A program made the position numbers and the translations under genes. From a virus, in IMG/VR virus record IMGVR_UViG_3300034122_000153, positions 1 through 25,536 of that record: a stretch of 25,536 nt of DNA; one strand, given 5' to 3'. This document shows, piece by piece, positions 1 through 9,358 of the stretch; position 1 is the stretch's first letter, and every line of letters starts with the position of its first letter. The notes under the pieces are model-generated. The model ran no database searches, had not been told where the DNA came from, and was given only the letters and a program-made list of their open reading frames with translations.

Positions 1-888
1 CACTCGGTCTCGCATGGCAAGGCCAAGATTCGTATGCAAGCCTCGACTAATGCTGAGCGTGAGCACGAAGCCTCTGCCTCGATGATTACGTTCTTCACGA
101 GCAACCAGTCGATCTACAACAAGCTGGAGTCGTTGAAGGAAAGCCCGGACGGCGAGATGGCGCGTCTCATCGAGTTCAGGATCAAGCAGCCTGAGTGGCT
201 CACTGATGAAGTGGGTATCGAGTACTTCGACAAGTTCCGGTTTCACTACGGTCACGCCGGTATCGAGTTCATCCAGTACTACTTCAAGAAGGGTCAGTTA
301 TACGTCAAGGCCCTTGTAGACAAGTGGTACAAGCGGTTCAACGACCGCGTAGGTAACGACACGGGCTATCGCTTCTACCGCCATGTTGTGGCTGCGACGT
401 TCGCGGGTGGTGAGTTGGCCGTCGAGGCTGGGATCATTGATCTGGACCTTGAGCGCATCTTCGATGCCGTCATCCTCGAAGTGATTCAGTTGAAGGAAGA
501 CACGGTCAAGATCAACAAGACCGACTACCCGGGCCTACTGACAGAGTTCTTCATGGAGAACTGGGCTGGCATCCTCGTGCTGGAGGAACCCGGCAAATTG
601 ATCCAGACGCCTGCGCTGGGTAAGCCTGTGATGGGTAGATCCGAGATCTTTAACAGTACGCACTACATCTCTAAGAGTGCGATGAAGAAGTTCTTAGCTC
701 CGAAGCAGGTCAGCACCCGCGAGTTTGAGGAGGCCATGAAGGCGCATGGTTTAAAGATCGACCGGCAGCGCATCATCAACAACTGCGGCGGCTGGGGCAA
801 AGGACTTTACGACAACGCGGTTGCCGTCTATGCCATCAAGGCTAGACTGCCCGAAGAACTCTTGAGCAAGAATGAACAGAATCCGTGA
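1..888 (+). CDS. DUF927-type helicase/primase-like ATPase, C-terminal part (5' end outside window)
   Basis: The frame is open from base 1, so only the last 295 codons are present and the first internal ATG (34) is not the true start. Seen near the beginning are a GKAKIRMQASTN segment, a hydrophobic strand ending in TSN (FFTSNQS), then MARLIEFRI, HYGHAGIEF and AGGELAVEAGI. In this order they resemble the late part of the DUF927 domain of phage and plasmid helicase/primase-like proteins: a G-K-x-R segment, an arginine-containing vRl strand, a yGhaG motif and an AxxGELA helix. Such proteins are P-loop ATPases thought to act at the replication fork; the Walker motifs would lie upstream of the window. 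The C-terminal ~110 residues look like a small winged-helix-type tail (inference). Replication role is inferred from family and from its location opposite the late operon. The stop overlaps the next gene by 17 bp. Confidence 0.72.
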   Translation, partial: HSVSHGKAKIRMQASTNAEREHEASASMITFFTSNQSIYNKLESLKESPDGEMARLIEFRIKQPEWLTDEVGIEYFDKFRFHYGHAGIEFIQYYFKKGQLYVKALVDKWYKRFNDRVGNDTGYRFYRHVVAATFAGGELAVEAGIIDLDLERIFDAVILEVIQLKEDTVKINKTDYPGLLTEFFMENWAGILVLEEPGKLIQTPALGKPVMGRSEIFNSTHYISKSAMKKFLAPKQVSTREFEEAMKAHGLKIDRQRIINNCGGWGKGLYDNAVAVYAIKARLPEELLSKNEQNP

Positions 889-1072
889 GCCGGAATGGAT
901 CTTTCCGTTTGACGGGATGAACGTGGGCGACAGTTTCTTTATCCCAACGCTGCGCCCAGCCGAGCTGCTGTTTGCTGTTGAGAATAGAGCCAAGGTGGCA
1001 GGGGTTAAGGTGAAAGCCTATCCCTCGTCCAAGGATGGACGCCTCGGCATCCGAGTCTGGCGCGTTACTTAG
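872..1072 (+). CDS. Small conserved phage protein of unknown function
   Basis: Encodes 66 residues with an ATG inside the 3' end of the preceding gene (17-bp overlap), indicating co-translation with the replication gene. The sequence EWIFPFDGMNVGDSFFIPT followed by a basic C-terminal half (KVKAYPSSKDGRLGIRVWRV) has the look of small phage proteins that begin with an FPFDxMxVGDSFFIPT motif and are often encoded near replication genes; no function is known to me. It is probably a compact alpha/beta fold with a surface of lysines and arginines, so nucleic-acid binding is possible but unproven. Its last 8 bp overlap, tail to tail, with the end of the 2000-residue late gene on the other strand. 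I am confident it is a gene and not confident about its role. Confidence 0.75.
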   Translation: MNRIREPEWIFPFDGMNVGDSFFIPTLRPAELLFAVENRAKVAGVKVKAYPSSKDGRLGIRVWRVT

Positions 1073-4000
1073 ACGTTACGTACCGGAAGAGAGGATCGTA
1101 GTAAGTATCGATATCGCCCTTGTACGCTTCGTACAGACTCGACACTTGATCCATATACATATCACGGACGCCGTTCATTTCCTTCTTGAACGCTTTACGG
1201 TCTGCAGGTGTCTCGGCATACATAGCGTAAGCGTTAGTCGCCTGTGAGACCTTATTCAACTGCGCTGTCTGCATGTTGTACATCTGCACAATAGCCGGAG
1301 CTTCTGGATACTTTTCAAGGAAACGGCGCTGGAACTCTTCGTCCGGATTGTTGATAGCCGTGTCGTAGCCGCGCTTCAGTATTTCCAGTTTCTTCCTTGC
1401 CTCGCCGTACTTGATGAGTGACGGACTGATTTTGTTACCGATAAAGCTATCTAAAAATACTGTATCAGTCTTGATGTCAAAATCTTTGACTCCCTTCGCA
1501 GCCAAGACAATGTTAGTCATGTCTGCACCGATACCCGCAAACCCGTCAGCATAAGCGGTCAAGAAGAATCGAACTTGAGCAGGATCAAATTGATAGCGGC
1601 CTAACGTTGCCTTGTTAATTGTATCCGTGATGTATCGATACATTTCTTCAACATTTTCTGAACCACCATAAGCAGGACCGTACTTGTTATAGTAATCACG
1701 GTAAATAGTCTGCCCCGTGCCGCTCATGTTAGCGATTGATTCAAAAATAGGGCGAACAACGGTGGGGAGTGATGAGTCAAATAGCCACACCAAAGGCGCA
1801 TCAGTTGGGTTATATCGAGCAATCGGCAGGGGCAAGAAACTGTCAGACGCAATAGCGGCGAGGTTACCGACCGTTTCCGAAAAAGATTGGTCAGAATTTC
1901 TAAACGCAGCGAATTGTGCACCGGCTGCACCGAAGGCTCCCATGCCGAAGCCCCACGGAAATTGGAAGTACTTATCTTTCAGAGACGGTAAGTCGAGCCA
2001 GTCGAGCGGAATACGCACATTGCGCGTCCACAGCTCCTTGCTATCCGAAGCTACCGAGTTCTTCTGCTCATCGTCATCGCCGCCCATGCCACCCAAGGAG
2101 CGAGCCATCTCGTACAGCACAAAACCCATGCCAAGCAAGAAACCCAACGTCATCTGAGCATTGCGCTTTTGCTGAACGTAGTTATTGAAATAGTTCTCAC
2201 GAGCCGCTGGGTCGTTCTTAATTTCTTCCGGCAGTTCTTCTAGTACGTCACGTGCATTTCTAAATGCAGGCGCGATAGATTCAAAAGCGCGTACAGCGCC
2301 GGTGGCCGAAGGCCCCCAGAATGCAAACAACGCCGTGGGCCATTTCTCTATACCCTTCTTTTCAAAATTTGCTGTATTTTTGGCGAAGCTCAGTGCAAAA
2401 CGTTCTGCGGCTTCTCCCTTCAGTTTCTTGTCAGTCTCAGCAACAGACATGGCGCTGCGGTACGCCTGTACGCGGGCAACGAAGTCAAACCCGTCCATCC
2501 ATGAGTCAAAGACCCAATCAACGGCTTCTTTCGTTTTGTCAAACTGTTTACGAGCGATGCCTTTGTTTGAATCGTCGAGCAGTTCTTCAAATTTGTTGCG
2601 AGTCTGCCAGCTACGGACAATCGACACGCGACCGCCGCGCTCCAAGTACCGGTACGCATCGCGCACAAACGGATCACGCCATGTGTTGGTACTGGGGTTG
2701 TAACCACCAATCTTCTTAATCTTCTCCATGTTGCCGCTGTTGTAGGCTCCAGCAACACGAAGCATTTGAGGAATACGAAGCTTGCCGAATACCTCTTTGC
2801 CCACTATCGCAAAATACTTAGCGCCGTTAGCAGGTCCCAACTCGTTCGCTATGGCGGTAGAGTTGAAGACAGTATTTCTAATGAAATCATACGGTGCAAA
2901 CTTGGGCTGATAACGAGTATGACCTTGACCCACAATGCTGGTAAACGTACGTATGGCAGACATGACTCGGCCTTCGGTGGTCTTCTCCGGCTCCCACTCT
3001 GGACGTAACGCTTCGATGATCTTGGGATCATTGACCTGCCAGACTTCGATGTCACCGTTCGGCAGATAGTTGTAGAACTTGTCCTTACCGACCCACTTTT
3101 TGCCGCCCTTGCTGTCGGTCTCCTCGAAGTTGATCTCGCCCTTATAGCGATCATTGAACTTGATGACCCCGACCATCTCGCCCTTGACGTACTGTCTGCC
3201 GCTTTTGAAATTAGGCTTAATCAAGTTGATAAGTGTCGGCACGATGTCCGCACGTGCAGCGCGAGTCGCTGCCTTACCGGCGTTGATCATACTCATCATG
3301 ATCGGGCTATCAGGTGCACTTTCACGACCACGGAAACCCGGCAGGATTTCGTTCGGTACAGTATTTAAATAGAGGACCTGATTCTTTTTCTCGACGCTGG
3401 GTTTGACTTTACCCATCAACGGAACGTACTTGTCCCAGCCGTAGAGCTTGATCAAATTCTTCGCAGGCTGCGTCAGGTGATTAGCTTCAGCATTGAACTG
3501 CTGCGTCACCTTGTCGAGTTGAATCAGTGCCTCACGTACAGCCTTGATCTCGTTGCCGTACAGCTTCATCTCCTGCGCCATTTGACGCAAGATTCCGTTG
3601 TTAGTCTCGTAGTCCCAATCTTGGATGATGTCGTACGCAGGATCTTCGTAATCGACCGGACGCTTACCCGGTTTACGAGCTTCGCCCTTACGATCCAACT
3701 GGCCATACGAAGCGCCCAGCGGATCAGCGTACTTGTCAGCATCGGCAGACTTACGTGGCTTGCCGTCCGGCCCGATCTCAATACCTGCTAGCTGCAGCAG
3801 CCGTGCATAGATGGCGTCACGGGTTGCACCGTCCAGTTCTTGGTTCGTCTGCACGGAATCGATCAGCATGTCGCGAAGCTGCGCGTAACTGATCAGTTTG
3901 TCGCTGCCCTTCAGCCTGACGGACGGCGTGGTCTTCAGTGGCTTCTCTTTGAGGTAATTGGTCAGCCGACGCTGGTCGCTTGTCTCAGCGATGAAGAACA

Positions 4001-7000
4001 TGTCGAGCTTGTCGAGGGCGTCAACAAACTTGAGTCCTGTCTTTGCCTGATAGGCTGTGTACGCCTTGATGACGTTCTGCATCAACGGCGCGATGATCTT
4101 TTCTTTTACGTCGTACTTGCCCGCCGACTCATCGTTGGCTGCAGCAAGAGTGTTGCCACCGTTCTGACCGGAGGCCCAGTTAGCGACTTCAGCCCGATCC
4201 ATGTCACGCTGCAAAACGCGAACGTTGATCAAACTGTCTTGATACTTACGGATGATCTCTTGGATTCCTTCCTGCGACGTTCTGTTCTTGATGAGACCAC
4301 GGAACGTCAGGCGCTCAGCTTCAAATCCCTGCCGACGCTTTCTCACTTGCTCCAGCGGATCGACTTTCGGCTTGGGTGTCTTCTCGGCTTCTTTTGCCGC
4401 CAGCGGACTGACACCAGTTATCCCCTCTTCTACGGGGGCGGAAAGGATTTCACTGAACGCTTGACCGGTAACGTCGAGCGCCGACATGCCATCTGACTTG
4501 ACCGTAACGCCAAACATGTTGGCCACGGCTTTGACGAACTCCGTCCACAGATTCTTAATGCCATTCGGCAGTGGGACTTCAATCCGCGCAAGGCGAGCCT
4601 GAAACATCGGCGAAGTCATGCCGTATGCAACGAACTCGTAGACGCTATCGAAGGCAGGCTCGTACTCACGAACCAACGAGATGTCGCCCGTCTGCTGCAT
4701 GACCAAGTCGTACACGCCGATCAGACGCTCAGCACCTAGTCTCTGCTCCGGAGTCAGTTTGCTCTTGTCTAGTTCGTACTGCCGTAGTACCCGCACGGTG
4801 CCCGCATGGACCAGCTCGTGCATGACAGCGCCGCCGTTAATTTTGTCGCGGCGAACGTAGATCGTGTTGTTAGCCGGATCGTACTCAGCGTATTTGTGTT
4901 CGTCTTTAAGACGTTTAAATGTCTCAAGGTTGGCACCCGGCGTAGCTTCGGTTTGGACTTTGACGTTACCGAAATCGACACTGTTGAGTTTGCGGGCTAC
5001 CGCCGTGAAGACCGGACGGTATGCTTCCATCCGCTTCGGCACCATGTCCACAGCCGCACGCTTATCAACCAAAAGCTGCGTTACAGTCTTGAGGTCGTTG
5101 CCTTCCAACGCCCCGCGCATTTCAAGCGCATACTTGGGTAGGAGTTCTTCATCGCTGAGCTTACGGTCGTAGCTGTCGCGCAGCGAATTAGCGATGCGGT
5201 CTTGCTCAATCTGACGCTGGGCACGGTCAAGGGCGACGCCTTCTTGTGTTCTGAGACGCTGCTCACGCAGGTCCATGCCGCGACCAGACTGATCGGACTC
5301 AATCTTTTCTGCAGAGTCTTCAAACCGGTCAAGGATTTCCTCGGCCTGCTTGAGGATGAGTTCGTAGCCTTCTGGATTACGTACTGGGTTGGCTTCACGA
5401 GCCTGAGTACGAAGGCGATTGACGATGATCGGAGTCGCACGGCGAGCCGTGACCAGACCTTCAATACGACGCAGAACGGACTCATACCGCTCTAGCGGGG
5501 TCTCGACAGTCTGCTTCTCTAGTGCAGGGGTTCGGTCACCGCTTCCAGTAACAGATCGGTTAGTAGCGTCTGTAACATTTCCCACTCCCTCGTTGAGAGT
5601 TCCCGGAGTTGCGGCTTCTGCGGCGGTGACGGGTTCTCCTGATACAGGTGCAGCAGCGCGTCCTCTACGTCCTCTAGGCTTAGCCTCGACAGGAGCCGCA
5701 GCAGTTGGGGCGGATACTGCGGGTTCTGCATCGATATCTGCCGTCGCGAGTGTTTGCTGTAGGACACGGTTTTGCTCCGCTTCTATGGCGTCATAATCTA
5801 CTACGGTTTCTTCGGGGGCAGTAGTCGGTGTCGGAGGAGTAGGTTCCGCTGTAACTGTTGGCTCAACTGCCGCCGCTGCTTCCGGTTCAGTCGCCCTAAT
5901 CTTCTCAACAACAGACTCAAACTTCTGTGCGGTCTCGCTTTCTGGAGCCGGTTCAACTTCTTCAAACTCTGCCAGCAACTGCTCACGCGAAGGCGGTGCA
6001 GCCTCACCTTCTGCAACAGGTGGAGCGGGCGGAGCAGGAGTCGCTTCTGGAGCAGGCGTCGCCTCCGGCGTAACTTCTGGCGGTGCTTCTGGTGGAGCTT
6101 CCGGCTCAGGTCCGAGACGTCGAGTAGCCAACTCACCAAGGCCACCAAGCCCAGCCCCTGCTAGTGCTTCTAACGTTCCGGCACCGACAGCGCCACGGAA
6201 TGTGGGGACATCTACGCCTTCACGCTGCAGGGCGATATTCTGAGCAACTTGCTCTTGACCTGCTTGAATCGCTTCCGGCGCGGCTTCTTGGGCTGCTGCC
6301 TTCAGTACGGTCTTTTTGCCGATGTCGCCAGCAATTGCTTTGGCTACGTTGGATTCAATACCGAACCGGCCCGCAGCACCACCAATCACGGTGCCTAGCA
6401 GGATCTGATCAAGGTTCTCGCCACCGTACTCTTGCGCCAGTATGGCCTTCTTTTCGGCATCTTCTGGTGACGCGCCAAGGTCAGTAAGAGTCTGCTTGAC
6501 CTCGTCATAGATCGAACTTTTGACTGTGCCCGCGCCCATGACGGCACCAACACCAGTCGAAGCAAGGAGTGCCGGGGCTTTGAGCAACTGAGCCGCAAGA
6601 CCGCCCGCAAGCGTCGGAGCCGCAGTACCTGCAGCCTGAGCGATGAAGTCAACCGGTGCCGTACCAAACGCTTCGAGTGCCGCTATGACTTGAGTACCAA
6701 CGCCCTTGTCTTCGGCTTCCTTCATGATCCGAGCAATTTCTTGCTGGTCATTCTTGGCTTGTGCGCTGAGCAGTCCCTGCAGGTAGTTCTCTACACCGCG
6801 AATATTTTGAGAGACCGGATTGTCGGCACCGAACGCATCCGAAATGAGACGAACGCCAGTCGCTATGCCGGTCGCGAACTGAACGGGTACATCCGCTGCT
6901 TGACGGAGAAAGCCAGACTCTTCGGGGGCTGCGTAGCCAATTTTTCCCGCAAACTCGTCAAAAGGAAGGTCGCTGTAATACTTGCGATGCAGTCCTTCGG

Positions 7001-7067
7001 CGAGCTGTTGATCCGACAGATCTTTGTACTGCGGATACTGGCTACGGATTTCTGCAAGCGTGGGCAT
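1065..7067 (-). CDS. Giant polyvalent internal virion protein with HExxH metalloprotease motif and LPD38-like region
   Basis: A 2000-residue protein, the last gene of the late operon. Residues 1-45 (LAEIRSQYPQYKDLSDQQLA and onward) form a short N-terminal motif shared by many large phage ejection-type proteins. Hydrophobic Gly/Ala segments follow near 140-240 and 295-315, then a Pro/Glu/Ala-rich linker (about 318-450) and a charged helical region. A zincin-like motif HELVH lies at 750-754 in the context GAVMHELVHAG. Roughly 1380-1750 resembles large polyvalent-protein-associated domain 38: a YDFIRN segment, a helical stretch with ANFEKKG, and an aromatic-Gly segment FAFWGPSATG. A membrane-like helix is at about 1637-1662. 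By analogy with T7 gp16-type proteins it may be carried in the head and ejected with DNA; whether the protease matures virion proteins or cuts host proteins is unknown. Only one base separates its ATG from the upstream stop. Confidence 0.85.
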   Translation of the reverse strand: MPTLAEIRSQYPQYKDLSDQQLAEGLHRKYYSDLPFDEFAGKIGYAAPEESGFLRQAADVPVQFATGIATGVRLISDAFGADNPVSQNIRGVENYLQGLLSAQAKNDQQEIARIMKEAEDKGVGTQVIAALEAFGTAPVDFIAQAAGTAAPTLAGGLAAQLLKAPALLASTGVGAVMGAGTVKSSIYDEVKQTLTDLGASPEDAEKKAILAQEYGGENLDQILLGTVIGGAAGRFGIESNVAKAIAGDIGKKTVLKAAAQEAAPEAIQAGQEQVAQNIALQREGVDVPTFRGAVGAGTLEALAGAGLGGLGELATRRLGPEPEAPPEAPPEVTPEATPAPEATPAPPAPPVAEGEAAPPSREQLLAEFEEVEPAPESETAQKFESVVEKIRATEPEAAAAVEPTVTAEPTPPTPTTAPEETVVDYDAIEAEQNRVLQQTLATADIDAEPAVSAPTAAAPVEAKPRGRRGRAAAPVSGEPVTAAEAATPGTLNEGVGNVTDATNRSVTGSGDRTPALEKQTVETPLERYESVLRRIEGLVTARRATPIIVNRLRTQAREANPVRNPEGYELILKQAEEILDRFEDSAEKIESDQSGRGMDLREQRLRTQEGVALDRAQRQIEQDRIANSLRDSYDRKLSDEELLPKYALEMRGALEGNDLKTVTQLLVDKRAAVDMVPKRMEAYRPVFTAVARKLNSVDFGNVKVQTEATPGANLETFKRLKDEHKYAEYDPANNTIYVRRDKINGGAVMHELVHAGTVRVLRQYELDKSKLTPEQRLGAERLIGVYDLVMQQTGDISLVREYEPAFDSVYEFVAYGMTSPMFQARLARIEVPLPNGIKNLWTEFVKAVANMFGVTVKSDGMSALDVTGQAFSEILSAPVEEGITGVSPLAAKEAEKTPKPKVDPLEQVRKRRQGFEAERLTFRGLIKNRTSQEGIQEIIRKYQDSLINVRVLQRDMDRAEVANWASGQNGGNTLAAANDESAGKYDVKEKIIAPLMQNVIKAYTAYQAKTGLKFVDALDKLDMFFIAETSDQRRLTNYLKEKPLKTTPSVRLKGSDKLISYAQLRDMLIDSVQTNQELDGATRDAIYARLLQLAGIEIGPDGKPRKSADADKYADPLGASYGQLDRKGEARKPGKRPVDYEDPAYDIIQDWDYETNNGILRQMAQEMKLYGNEIKAVREALIQLDKVTQQFNAEANHLTQPAKNLIKLYGWDKYVPLMGKVKPSVEKKNQVLYLNTVPNEILPGFRGRESAPDSPIMMSMINAGKAATRAARADIVPTLINLIKPNFKSGRQYVKGEMVGVIKFNDRYKGEINFEETDSKGGKKWVGKDKFYNYLPNGDIEVWQVNDPKIIEALRPEWEPEKTTEGRVMSAIRTFTSIVGQGHTRYQPKFAPYDFIRNTVFNSTAIANELGPANGAKYFAIVGKEVFGKLRIPQMLRVAGAYNSGNMEKIKKIGGYNPSTNTWRDPFVRDAYRYLERGGRVSIVRSWQTRNKFEELLDDSNKGIARKQFDKTKEAVDWVFDSWMDGFDFVARVQAYRSAMSVAETDKKLKGEAAERFALSFAKNTANFEKKGIEKWPTALFAFWGPSATGAVRAFESIAPAFRNARDVLEELPEEIKNDPAARENYFNNYVQQKRNAQMTLGFLLGMGFVLYEMARSLGGMGGDDDEQKNSVASDSKELWTRNVRIPLDWLDLPSLKDKYFQFPWGFGMGAFGAAGAQFAAFRNSDQSFSETVGNLAAIASDSFLPLPIARYNPTDAPLVWLFDSSLPTVVRPIFESIANMSGTGQTIYRDYYNKYGPAYGGSENVEEMYRYITDTINKATLGRYQFDPAQVRFFLTAYADGFAGIGADMTNIVLAAKGVKDFDIKTDTVFLDSFIGNKISPSLIKYGEARKKLEILKRGYDTAINNPDEEFQRRFLEKYPEAPAIVQMYNMQTAQLNKVSQATNAYAMYAETPADRKAFKKEMNGVRDMYMDQVSSLYEAYKGDIDTYYDPLFRYVTSK

Positions 7068-7068
7068 T

Positions 7069-8334
7069 TTATCGACGGATACCTAATGGGTCGCTCTGTG
7101 AAGGAGCGGCTGCACCATCTTGCATACCGGGAATAATGTCAGCAAGTTCTGGGTTATTTGCTCTGAACTGTTCTCTTTCCGCGATAGCATCTTGTAGCGC
7201 CTGCTGAAGCTCTGCTTTATCTGGGCCGAAAGTCTTCGGAAGCATTTTCTGAAGGTCAGTAATACGCTTCGTCATAGTATTGTACGTATTGATTAGGTTT
7301 TTAGTGCTGCCACTCGTTTTACCTGTCAGCAGTGCATACGCATCTTCTGGAGATATATTTGGATCGTTTGCGATCCGTTTAGCGAGTGTACCTGTAAGCG
7401 CCTTGAGTCCGCCCGGATCGGCATTCGCCTGCGCGATCATTGTCCGTCGCATCGCAGCCTGATCTTCTCGACGACCTGTCTCTTCCCAAATCTTCATGCC
7501 GGTCTCAAGGGCCTGCTCACGACCTTGGGTGTAAAGCTGATTCGCAGTCTTGTAGTCGCCTTCCTTGCGGAGCTGCTCCGCTTCCAACATCTTGAGGCCC
7601 GCATCTTGAGCTTCCTTCTGCAGATTGCGAAGTCTCTCGTTGGTGGCACGTTGGGCCTTGGTATAACCCGAGCCTGCCTTACCCAAAGATGTCGCAAACG
7701 TCGCGCCGGGATCAGCAGCGGCAGCGGCCAGATTGAAGAAAAACTCAGCACGGTCGAGCTTACGCTCTTCGGCTTCTTGGCCCGGAAGGGCACGTTGCAT
7801 CTCAGCCGCTCGTGCTTTCTGCGCTTTGGCTAACTCGCCGTACTGACCGAGGCCATACTTTTTAGCAGCCTCTTCGCTAGCTTCCATTCGCTCGTCAACA
7901 AACTCGCCTTGCGGTCTACCGTACTGGCCGTAGTACTCCATCAAATTTTTGACGTAGTTAGGATCAGACGGGTCCATCGGAGGAGCAGCCGACACGCCAC
8001 CCTGCTGGAACGCAACGATACCGCCGCCAGCAAATGACGGAGCCTCCATCGCTCCTGCATCCATACCACCCAAGCCCTGCTCCATCGGCTCGCGCACGTT
8101 CTCCAGCATGTTGAGCTGGTCACGCAAAGTGCCGCCTTCCGGCATCTGGCGCTGCGGTTCTTTGAGACGTTGGAACTGTTTCATCATGGAGTAGAGGTCC
8201 GTCAACGGCGCAACCCCATCCACTGCCATACTTTTGACATAAGCAACGGCTTGTTCAGGCGGCATCCCTTTCTGGATGGCCTGCTGGAGCGAAGTCATCA
8301 TCGTTCGCCCGGTTTCGCTGACTGGACCGATCAT
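7069..8334 (-). CDS. Virion-associated protein with FAGGGIV motif, helical
   Basis: Encodes 421 residues. The ATG overlaps the upstream stop (ATGA), so it is coupled to the 8331-9344 gene. The N-terminal third contains short amphipathic helices and then a Gly-rich motif, FAGGGIVAFQQGG, at residues 101-113; the same kind of motif recurs in the 1261-residue protein two genes upstream. Residues ~150-370 are strongly charged and helical, rich in Ala, Glu, Lys and Gln, with probable coiled coils (for example around QRATNERLRNLQKEAQDAG), followed by a Pro/Ser-rich tail ending DPLGIRR. Position between a Gln-rich virion protein and the giant polyvalent protein suggests an internal core or ejection protein. 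I do not recognise an enzymatic domain. Similar genes are familiar from uncultured aquatic phages but have no assigned function. Confidence 0.8.
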   Translation of the reverse strand: MIGPVSETGRTMMTSLQQAIQKGMPPEQAVAYVKSMAVDGVAPLTDLYSMMKQFQRLKEPQRQMPEGGTLRDQLNMLENVREPMEQGLGGMDAGAMEAPSFAGGGIVAFQQGGVSAAPPMDPSDPNYVKNLMEYYGQYGRPQGEFVDERMEASEEAAKKYGLGQYGELAKAQKARAAEMQRALPGQEAEERKLDRAEFFFNLAAAAADPGATFATSLGKAGSGYTKAQRATNERLRNLQKEAQDAGLKMLEAEQLRKEGDYKTANQLYTQGREQALETGMKIWEETGRREDQAAMRRTMIAQANADPGGLKALTGTLAKRIANDPNISPEDAYALLTGKTSGSTKNLINTYNTMTKRITDLQKMLPKTFGPDKAELQQALQDAIAEREQFRANNPELADIIPGMQDGAAAPSQSDPLGIRR

Positions 8335-9344
8335 CGCCCCAACCCTCCAAAGAGCGTGGCAAGGCCACCTGCACCGCCAATCGTAGAGGCAAGGAAGTTA
8401 GGCGGTTGCTGATAAATGTTTGTCGTCGTCGCCGAAGCAGGCGTACCGCGCAGGATGTCCGACATGAACCCAAGCTGACGATACGGAGCCTGCTGCTCGT
8501 CGATGAACTGCTGATAGAGCGCGGAGAGTCTGCGCTGCTCCAAGTCTTGTCCTTGCTGACCGGCACCAAACTGCGCTTGCAAGATACCTTGGCGCTGAGC
8601 CTGAGTCGCTCCGCCGATGTCAGCCAATTGACGCGCTGCAGCCAACTGCTGCTGAAGTCCAGTAAAGCCAAGATTGGCACCAAACTGCCGTGACTCTTCA
8701 CCCAACTGAGCGCCAGCCAGTCCATATTGAGCGCGAAGCTGAGCATCTTGTGCAGCCTGCTGTTGCGCCTGCTGGAATGCGTTCTGTAGTCCCGTGGCCT
8801 GAATGTTTTGCAACTGCTCGTTAAGATTACGTTGCCCTTCCGCTTGAAGCAGTGCCTCACGAGTACCGCCACGACCACCCACTCGGGCTGCGGCTGCACC
8901 CATGCCCGGAATCTGCCTTCTGTAATCTTGAACTGCTTGCGACTTTTGCTGCTCAACAACGCCCTGCATGTATGGCGACATGTAGGACTGGATCATCCCG
9001 GGACGCTGCATGGGTGAACGATAAAATTGTCCGGGTTGAAAAGCGTTGTATCGCCCCATGTTTTGAGCTTGCAGCGCAGCCAAACCCGTAAAGCCCGTGG
9101 CCTGCCCCATTTCCGGAGCAACATCCATACGGGCCACATCTCTCATGGCCTGTTCTTGGAGCGGGTTGAATCCGGCGACTAGCCTTCCACCGTACGGGGT
9201 GTACTGCGGTGTATACAGTCCAGTTTTTGGATCGTAGATGGGTTCCGTCAGCGCCTGAGCGCGACCGAGAAGCTTAGTGGCGTATTCCTTGGCCCACTCG
9301 GGGATGTTGGAGGTGACGCTATATTGAGTAGTTGGCTCTGCCAT
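8331..9344 (-). CDS. Gln/Ala-rich internal virion or tail-associated protein
   Basis: Encodes 337 residues, with ATG preceded by a strong Shine-Dalgarno (GGAGG) that sits directly after the TGA of the upstream gene. The first ~90 residues contain a Tyr/Pro-rich segment (YDPKTGLYTPQYTPYGGR) and GFNPLQEQAMRD. A central block of ~180 residues is very rich in Gln, Ala, Gly and Arg and predicted helical (QQAQQQAAQDAQLRAQYGLAG and similar), as in phage internal core proteins. The C-terminus is hydrophobic and glycine-rich (LASTIGGAGGLATLFGGLG) and could insert in a membrane. An internal ejected protein is a reasonable inference from composition and neighbours; there is no recognisable catalytic motif. 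Genes of this type sit in the same order next to the FAGGGIV proteins in many metagenomic phages I recall. Confidence 0.8.
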   Translation of the reverse strand: MAEPTTQYSVTSNIPEWAKEYATKLLGRAQALTEPIYDPKTGLYTPQYTPYGGRLVAGFNPLQEQAMRDVARMDVAPEMGQATGFTGLAALQAQNMGRYNAFQPGQFYRSPMQRPGMIQSYMSPYMQGVVEQQKSQAVQDYRRQIPGMGAAAARVGGRGGTREALLQAEGQRNLNEQLQNIQATGLQNAFQQAQQQAAQDAQLRAQYGLAGAQLGEESRQFGANLGFTGLQQQLAAARQLADIGGATQAQRQGILQAQFGAGQQGQDLEQRRLSALYQQFIDEQQAPYRQLGFMSDILRGTPASATTTNIYQQPPNFLASTIGGAGGLATLFGGLGR

Positions 9345-9358
9345 TTAAATGTCCTCCA

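Noticed and set aside
1-33. ATG at 34 as start of the first gene
   Set aside because: The frame is open upstream and the preceding codons (HSVSHGKAKIR) fit the family motif, so the gene begins before the window.
3840-4496. A 218-codon plus-strand open frame
   Set aside because: It lies inside the 2000-residue gene, without a recognisable domain or ribosome site, and opposes all adjacent genes.
5772-6164. A 130-codon plus-strand frame very rich in Arg, Cys and Phe
   Set aside because: Composition is that of the antisense of the Pro/Glu/Ala linker; not a plausible protein.
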